A stretch of DNA of 64,000 nucleotides from Simiduia sp. 21SJ11W-1. GTDB taxonomy: Bacteria > Pseudomonadota > Gammaproteobacteria > Pseudomonadales > Cellvibrionaceae. Every line of letters starts with the position of its first letter. Positions within the stretch are counted from its first letter, which is position 1. Under the pieces are notes generated by a model, which saw only the letters and a list, made by a program, of their open reading frames with translations, did not search any database and was not told the origin of the DNA. The position numbers were made by a program, and so were the translations under genes. Below are positions 26,095 to 33,655 of this stretch, in pieces. The stretch is taken from contig NZ_CP090959.1 of the NCBI RefSeq assembly GCF_024138675.1, positions 372,001-436,000 on the forward strand, written 5' to 3'.

Positions 26095-27462
26095 TTAGTC
26101 GCTTTTAAGTAGCGGGGCCAGTGCCTCCAGCTTGCCGTCCAGTGCTGCAGGCTCCGGCAGTTTTATGCCCAGTATGTGCGCCAATAGCGGCATCACATGC
26201 ACATTGTCTTGGGTGGGGAGCTTTCGGCCCTCGCCAAAAGCCGGGCCCCGGGCATAGAAGATACCGTGCATATCTATTGCGGCAGGGTCATCTTGTTCGA
26301 AGGCGGGCCAGCCGTGATTGCCCGCCGGAAATTTGTGATCCGGTGTTACCCGAATATTCCAGTGCGCGTTGGCCACACAAATAAAATCACCCATGCGTTC
26401 AGTGCCCTGCAGCCGGTAATGCTTCGGTGCCTGATTAGGTGTCATGCAGCGAAAATGTTTTGCGTGAGCGTTAATCTGTAGCACTGCGCGCTCGGCTTCT
26501 AGTTGAGCGGTGGCTGCGTTTTGTGCAGCTACAGTGCGGTAAAATTGCACGCTTGGGCCGCTGCCTACCGTGCGGAACTGTTTGCTCAAGGCATGAGTGG
26601 CCTCGTTAAACAGCGGTGTTGTTTGCGCTTTTTGCCGCGGGTACATGCCGTGGTCTGACACTATCACCAAATTTACCCGGCTGTCGCTTGCCTGAATGCC
26701 CTGCCACAGGGCGCTGAGTGCGGCATCCAATGTGTGAACGGCGTTGCGTGTTTGCCTGTGGTGCGGCCCGTAGTGGTGGCCTGCGTCATCCACGTGAGAA
26801 AAGTACAAACTCATAAATTGCGGCGCGTCCGGCCCTTGCATAGCTACCCAGCGCAATACCTCGTCTATGCGAGCCTCAATGGGTGTGTTTTTGTTATAGG
26901 ATTTTACAATGGAGGGCTTTAGCCCGTGAATGGGGGCCTCTGAACCTGGCCAGAAGTAAGTGGCGGTTTTCAAGCCTTGTGCCTGTGCCAATACCCACAA
27001 AGGCTTGGCTAAATAGAAATCAGGGTTAGTTACTGCGGCGCTATCGCCAAGGCTGTATTCTGCGTTTAAATCCGGCGCGTAAAAGTGGTTGTACACAATG
27101 CCGTGGCGCGCAGGTACCACACCGGTAACCAGTGTGAGGTGATTGGGAAAGGTTTTTGACGGGAACACCGGGCGCAGCGAGTTCAGTGAGGCGCCGTCTT
27201 CTTTAAAGCGGCTTAGAAACGGCGGCTTGTGCAGGCGGGTGTAGTCGTGCCGGTAGCCATCAATGGACACCAGCAAAAGCCTGGGCTTATGGCCTTCTGT
27301 GGATGTGGCAGTCAGGCTTGTGGGTGCAGCGGCCGCAAACACCAGGCATGTAAATACTAAGGTTTTAAATACTAAGGTTTTAAATAGCCGCGCCCGCCTT
27401 TGGCCACCCGGTGTGGGAGTGTGTAATTTACTGCGAGCATCCGGTTTGCCTAGGCCTTTCAT
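26095..27462 (-). CDS. Secreted nucleotide pyrophosphatase/phosphodiesterase (NPP family)
   Basis: Alkaline-phosphatase-superfamily enzyme (455 aa) predicted to hydrolyse nucleotide phosphodiesters or pyrophosphates outside the cytoplasm. The catalytic threonine lies in PSKTFPNH; metal ligands in VSIDGYRHDY, HVDDAGHHYG, VSDHGMY and GNHGW. The start ATG at 27462 has AAGGA upstream; the frame is open beyond it, overlapping puuE. The N-terminus is a long signal sequence whose hydrophobic part contains a direct repeat (FKTLVFKTLVFTCLVF) encoded by a 15-bp tandem duplication. It lies 40 bp downstream of puuE on the same strand, and could generate nucleoside monophosphates for the purine pathway. 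Another phosphodiester substrate cannot be excluded. Confidence 0.88.
   Translation of the reverse strand: MKGLGKPDARSKLHTPTPGGQRRARLFKTLVFKTLVFTCLVFAAAAPTSLTATSTEGHKPRLLLVSIDGYRHDYTRLHKPPFLSRFKEDGASLNSLRPVFPSKTFPNHLTLVTGVVPARHGIVYNHFYAPDLNAEYSLGDSAAVTNPDFYLAKPLWVLAQAQGLKTATYFWPGSEAPIHGLKPSIVKSYNKNTPIEARIDEVLRWVAMQGPDAPQFMSLYFSHVDDAGHHYGPHHRQTRNAVHTLDAALSALWQGIQASDSRVNLVIVSDHGMYPRQKAQTTPLFNEATHALSKQFRTVGSGPSVQFYRTVAAQNAATAQLEAERAVLQINAHAKHFRCMTPNQAPKHYRLQGTERMGDFICVANAHWNIRVTPDHKFPAGNHGWPAFEQDDPAAIDMHGIFYARGPAFGEGRKLPTQDNVHVMPLLAHILGIKLPEPAALDGKLEALAPLLKSD
27351..27385. repeat. 15-bp tandem repeat inside a signal-peptide coding region
   Basis: TAAATACTAAGGTTT occurs twice in a row (27351-27365, 27366-27380), followed by a further TAAAT. 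In the NPP frame it encodes a repeated KTLVF block in the hydrophobic core of the signal peptide. Each unit is five codons, so copy-number change would keep the frame. Confidence 0.85.
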
Positions 27463-27502
27463 GTTTGTACATTCCTTATTTGCCTTTTCAGCAAGGCGCG
27501 AT

Positions 27503-28429
27503 CTAATTCGCCTGTGGGGTTTGATAGGGGTGATGTTGTTGCCAGTGGCGGGCAATGTCTAGCCTGCGGCATACCCATACATCACCAAAACTTTCCAGGT
27601 AGTCCAAAAAGCGCGCCAGCGCCAGGGTGCGCCCGGGGCGACCCACAATGCGGCAATGCAGGCCCACGCTCATCATTTTCGGTGCCTGCTCGCCTTCGGC
27701 ATAAAGCGTATCGAAGGTATCTTTCAGATAATTGAAAAACTGATCACCCGCGTTAAAACCCTGGGCGCTGGCAAAGCGCATGTCGTTGCAATCGAGGGTG
27801 TAGGGCACAACCAGGTGTGCGGCCTGTGTGTCTGTGGGGGGCAGCCAATAGGGCAGGTCGTCTGCGTAGGAGTCGGCATCGTAAACAAAACCGCCTTGCT
27901 CGCGAATGAGTGCGCGGGTGTTGGGGCTATCGCGCCCGGTATACCAGCCGAGTGGCGCACTGCCGGTAACCTCTGTGTGAATATCTATGGCGGCTTGAAT
28001 GTGGCGGCGCTCTTCTTCGGGCGGCATAAACTGGTGATCTATCCAGCGGTAGGCGTGGCTTGCAATTTCCCATTGCGCGGCCTGCATGGCAGCCACTGCT
28101 TCGGGGTTGCGCGCAAGTGCCATGGCCACGCCGAACACCGTTACCGGCAGGTTGCGCGCTTCAAATAGCCGGTGCAGCCGCCAGAAGCCCGCACGGCTAC
28201 CGTATTCGTAGAGCGACTCCATACTCATGTGGCGTGCCGGGTAGGCCTTGGCGCCGATAATTTCACTTAAAAAAGTCTCGGAGTGGGCATCGCCGTGCAG
28301 CACGGAGTTTTCTGCGCCCTCTTCATAGTTGATAACAAACTGCACCGCAATGCGTGCGCCCTTGGGCCAGTTTGCATGGGGTGGTTTGGCGCCATAGCCG
28401 ATTAAGTCGCGGGGGTAGGGGGTTGTCAT
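27503..28429 (-). CDS. puuE: Allantoinase PuuE (polysaccharide-deacetylase fold)
   Basis: Hydrolyses allantoin to allantoate, following UraD. The 308-aa length matches the PuuE family. Visible motifs: RDLIGYGAKPPHANWPKGARIA at the start (canonical opening), FVINYEEGAENSVLHGD, EIASHAYRWIDHQ and GWYTGRDSPNTR. The ATG at 28429 has AAGAGGC upstream; a longer frame up to 28543 adds a nonconserved extension. It is transcribed opposite to the xdh operon and probably leads an operon with the NPP gene. Confidence 0.94.
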   Translation of the reverse strand: MTTPYPRDLIGYGAKPPHANWPKGARIAVQFVINYEEGAENSVLHGDAHSETFLSEIIGAKAYPARHMSMESLYEYGSRAGFWRLHRLFEARNLPVTVFGVAMALARNPEAVAAMQAAQWEIASHAYRWIDHQFMPPEEERRHIQAAIDIHTEVTGSAPLGWYTGRDSPNTRALIREQGGFVYDADSYADDLPYWLPPTDTQAAHLVVPYTLDCNDMRFASAQGFNAGDQFFNYLKDTFDTLYAEGEQAPKMMSVGLHCRIVGRPGRTLALARFLDYLESFGDVWVCRRLDIARHWQQHHPYQTPQAN

Positions 28430-28517
28430 AAATGCCTCTTGGCCGCGCGCCACAGTGTTGTCACATTCTGGCGCTAGTGTGCTGAATTGTTGGGCAGTGA
28501 AACAACTTTTTATCTCA

Positions 28518-28527
28518 AACTTAAGTT
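28518..28527. promoter_or_regulatory. AACTTAAGTT palindrome in puuE/nuclease divergent region
   Basis: 10-bp perfect palindrome about 90 bp upstream of puuE and 175 bp upstream of the nuclease. It shares ACTTAAGT with the 16-bp palindrome at 10845-10860. Functional status unknown. Confidence 0.3.
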
Positions 28528-28703
28528 GTAAATGCCGGGACATAATTGGAATCTAATCACATTCCTCGTAACTATTACATTCAAATCTTAACTGATTGGG
28601 CAGAAAATGCTTGGCGCCGAATCCCGCTTGGGCTAGCTTGCCTAAGCACGCATATGCGGTGCCATGCCCCATCAAAACAATAATGCAGGAGCGCAGAATT
28701 ATC

Positions 28704-31112
28704 ATGAAGATCCCGTTTAATTTTTCAGGCCTGAGTGTGGCCGTGCTTTTGGCCTGTGCCAGTACGCCGCTCGCCGCAGAAGTAGCCATTAGCGAAATCC
28801 ATTACGACAACGCAGGCGCCGATACCGGCGAGGCCATTGAAATTTCCGGCCCTTTGGGTATGGATGTTACCGGCTGGAGCCTGGTGCTCTACAACGGCTC
28901 ATCAAGCTCAGGCAAGCCCTATAAAACCCACACCTTTGCCGGCACCTTGCAAAGCAGTGGCGATTGCGATGGCCAGGGGTTTCAGGTAGCGGAAATTGCG
29001 GGTATTCAAAACGGTGCGCCCGATGGTGTTGCGCTGGTGGATGCAGACGGGCTGCTGGTTTCCTTCATCAGCTATGAGGGCAGCTTTGTGGGTGTAACCG
29101 GGGTTGCCGACGGGGTGCCAAGTGTTGATATAGGCGTGGCCGAAACCAGCGCAACACCGGCAGGCTTTTCCTTAAGCCGCACCGGCAACAGCTGGAACGG
29201 CCCGGCGGAAAGTCACTTCGGGCGCTGTGCGAACCCCGTGCCTAACGAGCCAGCACCACGGGTAAAAATTCATGAGGTGCAAGGTGCTGGCGATCGCATT
29301 GCCATTGAAACACCGGTGCAAATTGAGGGCGTGGTGATTGCCGACTATCAGCAAGATTCCCAATTGCGGGCCTTCTTCGTGCAGGAAGAAGATGCCGATG
29401 CCGATAACAACCCGGCCACCTCCGAAGGTATTTACGTTTACTGCGGGAATAAGTGTGATGTGGATGTGGCCGTAGGTGACCTGGTGCGGGTAAGCGGCAC
29501 GCCCAAAGAATATTTTGGCATGAGCCAGCTCAATATTGCCCGCAGCGACGATGTGGAACTAGTCTCTACCTCGCAACCACTACCCACACCGGCAACCCTT
29601 AGCTTGCCCGTGCCGGTTACCAGCGGCGACCTAGCCCAAGCCATGAGTGAAATTGATGCCTACTACGAAGCCCGCGAGGGCATGCTGGTGCAATGGCCTG
29701 CACCGCTCACCGTAGTGGCGCATTACAATTTGGGCCGCTATGGCAGTGTGCAATTGGCCGATGACCGGCTGTATCAATTTACCCACTTGCAGGCACCGAG
29801 CGAGGCAGGGTTTATTGCCCACCAAATTCACACCGCAGCGCGCACGCTGATACTCGATGATGGCAGCAGTGCACAAAATCCCGCGCTTGCGCCACACCCC
29901 TTCCCGGCGCTTACTGCCAACAACTATTTGCGCGCGGGCGATCAGTTGGCCAATGTAACCGGCGCCTTGCACTACAGCTTTAATAACTGGACGCTGCAAC
30001 CTGTGCCCGAGCAATTTAACTATACCCATCTCGCGCGCAATCCGCGGCCCCAAGCGCCGGCTACCTGGGCTGATTCCCTGACGGTGGCAAGCGTCAACTT
30101 GCTGAACTACTTCACCAGCCTAGACCTCGGCCCCGATGTGTGCGGGCCCGATGCCAACATGGGGTGCCGCGGCGCCGATAACGCCGCCGAGCTTGAGCGC
30201 CAGCAAGCCAAACTGGTGGCGGCGTTGTGCGAGATGGATGCCGACATACTGGGCCTAATCGAGCTGGAAAACCCCAATCTCGGCCACACAGGCCCCACCC
30301 CGCTCGATACCTTGGTGGCGGCAGTGAACGCGCGTTGTGGTGGGTATGCTGCTGTGCATACCGGCACTTTAGGTACCGATGCCGCAACCGTGGGCATTAT
30401 GTACAAGCCCGCGCGTGCCCTGCTTGAAGGTGCGCCGGCCGTGCTGGATTCGCCCGAGTATGTAGACCCAATGAACACCGGGCGTGGCAAACATAGGCCA
30501 ATGCTTGCACAAAGCTTTCGCGACCTGCACAGCGGCAAATCCTTCACCTTGGCCATGGCGCACCTAAAGGCCAAAAGCTCTTCATGTGGTGAAGGTGACG
30601 ACGACACCACAACCGGCCAGGGCAACTGCAACGGTACCCGCACAGCCGCTGTAAAAGTGGCGGTTGAATGGCTTAAGACCCGCCCCACGGGCAGCGTATC
30701 GCCACACCTGCTGGTGATGGGAGATCTAAACGCCTATCGCAATGAAGATCCGATCATCGCCTTCGCCCGCGCGGGCATTACCGATCTTGGGCGTCGCAAT
30801 GGCCAGGGTGCGTATAGTTACAGCTACGACGGCCAGCTGGGTTATCTCGATCACGCGTTGGCGAGCCGTTCGCTGCAGCCATTTGTGCGCAAACTGCACC
30901 ACTGGCACATCAATGCCGATGAGCTGGCCCTGTTTGATTACAACGGCGAATACAAACCGGAAAACTACTTTGAAAATCTTTATCAGCCAACGCCTTACCG
31001 CGCCTCTGATCACGACCCGATCATGGTTGAGCTGTATTTCCCTGGTCGCTTCCCACCTGGTCGCGTTCCAAATGGCCACGATCCGCGCAGCGGCAAGCAA
31101 GCGCGCCCCTAG
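28704..31112 (+). CDS. ExeM/NucH-like secreted extracellular nuclease
   Basis: Large secreted nuclease of 802 aa. Signal peptide (LSVAVLLACASTPLAA); a lamin-tail domain about 25-180 (EVAISEIHYDNAGADTGEAI); an OB-fold/YhcR-like segment about 190-460 (EGVVIADYQQDSQLRAFFV); then an endonuclease/exonuclease/phosphatase domain about 465-785 with LTVASVNLLNYF, LIELEN, VMGDLNAYRNEDP and the catalytic RASDHDP. This order is that of ExeM of Shewanella and Vibrio Xds, enzymes that digest extracellular and biofilm DNA. The tail ends basic and Pro-rich (FPGRFPPGRVPNGHDPRSG), without an obvious GlyGly-CTERM anchor. The ATG at 28704 with CAGGAGCGCAG upstream is preferred to an open frame from 28596. Confidence 0.93.
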   Translation: MKIPFNFSGLSVAVLLACASTPLAAEVAISEIHYDNAGADTGEAIEISGPLGMDVTGWSLVLYNGSSSSGKPYKTHTFAGTLQSSGDCDGQGFQVAEIAGIQNGAPDGVALVDADGLLVSFISYEGSFVGVTGVADGVPSVDIGVAETSATPAGFSLSRTGNSWNGPAESHFGRCANPVPNEPAPRVKIHEVQGAGDRIAIETPVQIEGVVIADYQQDSQLRAFFVQEEDADADNNPATSEGIYVYCGNKCDVDVAVGDLVRVSGTPKEYFGMSQLNIARSDDVELVSTSQPLPTPATLSLPVPVTSGDLAQAMSEIDAYYEAREGMLVQWPAPLTVVAHYNLGRYGSVQLADDRLYQFTHLQAPSEAGFIAHQIHTAARTLILDDGSSAQNPALAPHPFPALTANNYLRAGDQLANVTGALHYSFNNWTLQPVPEQFNYTHLARNPRPQAPATWADSLTVASVNLLNYFTSLDLGPDVCGPDANMGCRGADNAAELERQQAKLVAALCEMDADILGLIELENPNLGHTGPTPLDTLVAAVNARCGGYAAVHTGTLGTDAATVGIMYKPARALLEGAPAVLDSPEYVDPMNTGRGKHRPMLAQSFRDLHSGKSFTLAMAHLKAKSSSCGEGDDDTTTGQGNCNGTRTAAVKVAVEWLKTRPTGSVSPHLLVMGDLNAYRNEDPIIAFARAGITDLGRRNGQGAYSYSYDGQLGYLDHALASRSLQPFVRKLHHWHINADELALFDYNGEYKPENYFENLYQPTPYRASDHDPIMVELYFPGRFPPGRVPNGHDPRSGKQARP

Positions 31113-31144
31113 CGCCGTGCTTGTTTGCTAAACAGTGGTACACT

Positions 31145-31177
31145 AAAACTCCCGGCACGCGCTGGGAGTTTTTATTT
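31145..31177 (+). terminator. Intrinsic terminator after extracellular nuclease
   Basis: AACTCCC / GGGAGTT stem with a 10-nt loop, followed by TTTATTTAT, 35 bp after the stop codon. Confidence 0.85.
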
Positions 31178-31244
31178 ATAACTTAAAATTTCAGTTAATT
31201 GTTAAGTGCTGCAGTTTTGCGCGGCACCAAGAGGTGTAGAAATC

Positions 31245-32702
31245 ATGGTCAATAGCTTGCTAGAGCAAACAGCCGGCACCTATAAGCGCTGGCTGCAATG
31301 GGCGACACTGGGCTTGGTTTGCATGGTGGCCACAGAGGCCAGCGCTGAAGCCTGGTTTGAAAAACTGAAAGCCAGCGGCAACGATAAAGCCCTTTATGAA
31401 ATGCTCTACGCCATGCCAAAGGGCGGCGACTTGCACCATCACTTAAGCGGCTCCGCGTTTTCTGATTGGTGGTACTCCCTGGCGCTTGCTGAAGCAGAGC
31501 GCGGCTACCGCTACTACACCAAAGTGCGCATCAACAACTGCCGTGCTTACGGCGAAAACGCCTACAGTTTTCAGCCCTACCATTTGCTGTTTCAAAATAT
31601 CTCCAGCGCACAATTCGATGGCCTGGCGGAATGTGAAAAAGCGGAATACAAGCGCCTGGAAGAGTTAAACGCCGAGGAAAAAGCCGCGTGGTTAGACAGC
31701 ATTCGGCTAGATAAGCCGCACGAAGGGCGCGATGAATTTTTTCAAACCCACTGGTCGCGTTTGGGTGCTTTGCTCGCCAACCCCTACCTATTATCGGAGC
31801 TGTTGGTGCGTAACATGCAGGCCTACCGCGACGAAGGCCTTACGTATCTTGAAACCATGGTAGAAACCCGCGGCTTTACCCGGGCCGACGGCACACCGCT
31901 CACGCCCGATGAAGTGGTAGAGGTATACCGCCAGCGCCTGCAACAAAAAGACGCCCGCGCCACCGGCGTAACCGTGCGCCTGCACGATTTTGTGCTGCGC
32001 TTTTTATCCAATGCCGAACAGCAAGTTATCGACTCGCACGGCTTGGTGTATCGCAACCGCGACATCATGGTGGGGGTGAATATGGTGGGCCGTGAAGACA
32101 ACGCCTTCGGTCACCCGCTGCGTTTTAACAACGCCTTCCGCGAAGCGCGCAAGCGATACCCCAATGTGCGCCTCGCCATTCACGCCGGCGAAGTGGATGA
32201 ACCCAATACCCATGTGCGCGACACCTTGGCACTCGGCGCTGATCGCATCGGCCATGGCCTCAACCTCATCACCGATCGCGACCTGTTGCGCCAAATGCGT
32301 CACGGCCCCTACCTGGTGGAAATCAATCTGATTTCAAACCTGCTGCTTGATTACTATCAGAATTTTGATGAACACCCCTTTCCCGAGTACTTGCGCCTAG
32401 GCATTCCGGTGGCGCTGTCTACAGACGATCGCGGCATGTGGGATTCAAATTACACCGATGAGTTCTTTGCGGCGGTGAAATCCTACAACCTATCGTGGGA
32501 AGAGGTGAAACTGCTTAGCCGCAACTCCATCGCCTACGGTTTTGTGGAAGACGACATCAAACGGAAACTCTTGGCCGACTTCGACAAGCGAATCGCCAAG
32601 TTCGAAAAGCGCGCCGCGCGCCAGAGCTTCGCGGATTTTGAGCGTGCAGGCAAAGCAAAAAGCTATGGGTTTACCTGTCGGCAGTTCAAATTGTGTTTGT
32701 GA
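31245..32702 (+). CDS. Secreted adenosine deaminase (ADA2/ADGF-like)
   Basis: Converts adenosine or deoxyadenosine to (deoxy)inosine. The 485-aa protein has an N-terminal hydrophobic segment (WATLGLVCMVATEASA) consistent with export, unlike cytoplasmic bacterial Add. Zinc and catalytic motifs: GDLHHHLSGS, AIHAGEV, ADRIGHGLNL and ALSTDDRGMW. The insertion with paired cysteines (INNCRAYGEN, AECEKAEY) before the barrel core resembles the extracellular ADGF/CECR1-type group. The ATG at 31245 follows GAGGTG; it lies 130 bp after the nuclease gene with a terminator between. Together with the secreted nucleases this suggests deamination of nucleosides in the periplasm or outside. Confidence 0.88.
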   Translation: MVNSLLEQTAGTYKRWLQWATLGLVCMVATEASAEAWFEKLKASGNDKALYEMLYAMPKGGDLHHHLSGSAFSDWWYSLALAEAERGYRYYTKVRINNCRAYGENAYSFQPYHLLFQNISSAQFDGLAECEKAEYKRLEELNAEEKAAWLDSIRLDKPHEGRDEFFQTHWSRLGALLANPYLLSELLVRNMQAYRDEGLTYLETMVETRGFTRADGTPLTPDEVVEVYRQRLQQKDARATGVTVRLHDFVLRFLSNAEQQVIDSHGLVYRNRDIMVGVNMVGREDNAFGHPLRFNNAFREARKRYPNVRLAIHAGEVDEPNTHVRDTLALGADRIGHGLNLITDRDLLRQMRHGPYLVEINLISNLLLDYYQNFDEHPFPEYLRLGIPVALSTDDRGMWDSNYTDEFFAAVKSYNLSWEEVKLLSRNSIAYGFVEDDIKRKLLADFDKRIAKFEKRAARQSFADFERAGKAKSYGFTCRQFKLCL

Positions 32703-32720
32703 AAGCGGATGTGTAAGCAG

Positions 32721-32747
32721 ATGGCCACCTTGTGTGGCCATTTTTTT
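32721..32747 (+). terminator. Intrinsic terminator after adenosine deaminase
   Basis: ATGGCCAC-CTTGT-GTGGCCAT with seven T residues, 18 bp after the stop. Confidence 0.95.
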
Positions 32748-33198
32748 GGCCGAAGTTCCGGTTTGCGTGAATTTGTGTAAGCGGGGTTTCGCTCTGAGTG
32801 GGTGCTGTGTTCATTGAGTAGCTTTGATCTTGCGGTAATTTCAGCGGTGCATTTGGCAGCGTTTGTGTATTTGGGTGTTTGGTTGCGCAGTCGTTGATTT
32901 GGTGACAGCAATTCAAATTCCTCTTAAAGAAGATACAGAATGTGTTGGCGCAGGCGCAGCAGGGCCGAGTTTTAAGGCCTGAAACACGGGCAATCAAGCA
33001 TTGCTTATGAGGGGGGGGTGAATAAAAGAGTCGCGCTAACTCTGGGCTTCTGCGTTCAAGTGGGCTTAGCCCCAAGCAGCCAGACGTTGTGCTCAGTGCG
33101 AATTACTTGCCCCTTCAGTCTCCTGTTTCTGGGGGCTTATATATCTGCCCAGGTAATGGCCTGCAATCGCTAAAAACTGGTCTTGTTTCATGTTTTTA

Positions 33199-33212
33199 TT
33201 GATACAAATCAA
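33199..33212. promoter_or_regulatory. Perfect FNR/Anr-like box
   Basis: TTGATACAAATCAA matches TTGAT-N4-ATCAA exactly. No well-placed -10 element or adjacent gene start supports it; the next gene begins about 445 bp to the right. Confidence 0.35.
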
Positions 33213-33541
33213 GGGTTTATCTTGCATTAAGGCCGCGCCTTTAGCGCCAAATTCCAACCGGGTGAGGCGGTTTTAGGTAATTGTACTGTGCTTTATCTGA
33301 CCACAAGGTCGATTTTTACCCTCTTTAATATCTCCCGATTGTTGGCTCATTGCCGGGTTTGATCAAAGATTTGGATTTTCATTGCACCTGTCTAGAAAAC
33401 GCTCAAGTTTCATATTGTTCAATAAAATCAAACATTTAATCCAGTCAGCCTAGTGCAGGATTCATGTAAAATCTGCCCCTCTGTGGCAGGATTGCGAGAA
33501 ATCGGTTGAAATTCTCGCCAGTTATGGCAATCTCTGCATTC

Positions 33542-33555
33542 ATACCAATTGGTAT
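33542..33555. promoter_or_regulatory. Candidate GntR operator upstream of TBDR
   Basis: Perfect 14-bp palindrome ATACCAATTGGTAT, 100 bp before the receptor start. A TAAGAT hexamer at 33569-33574 could be the -10 element, so the palindrome would overlap the -35. A 12-of-14 match occurs at 40568-40581 before the sugar importer operon, next to the GntR gene. Confidence 0.6.
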
Positions 33556-33655
33556 TTTTATTTGGTTTTAAGATACCAGCGGTGCAAATAAGTTCGCCGG
33601 CGTAGGGCGAACAACAATAACTGAATAACCAACTGCTCAAGATGGAGACAATGCC

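Larger units (their letters stand above)
32703..33655. other. 953-bp intergenic region
   Basis: No convincing gene on either strand. It holds the adenosine deaminase terminator, a run of eight G (33011-33018), a perfect FNR/Anr-type box (33199-33212), a TTTGATCAAA palindrome (33357-33366) and, near the right end, the ATACCAATTGGTAT operator candidate. Base composition is more AT-rich than the flanking genes. It separates the nucleic-acid genes from the glycan cluster and could hide a small RNA, but no clear RNA structure was found. Confidence 0.6.

Noticed and set aside
33011-33018. Run of eight G as a possible phase-variable tract
   Set aside because: It is not within or just before any supported reading frame or promoter.
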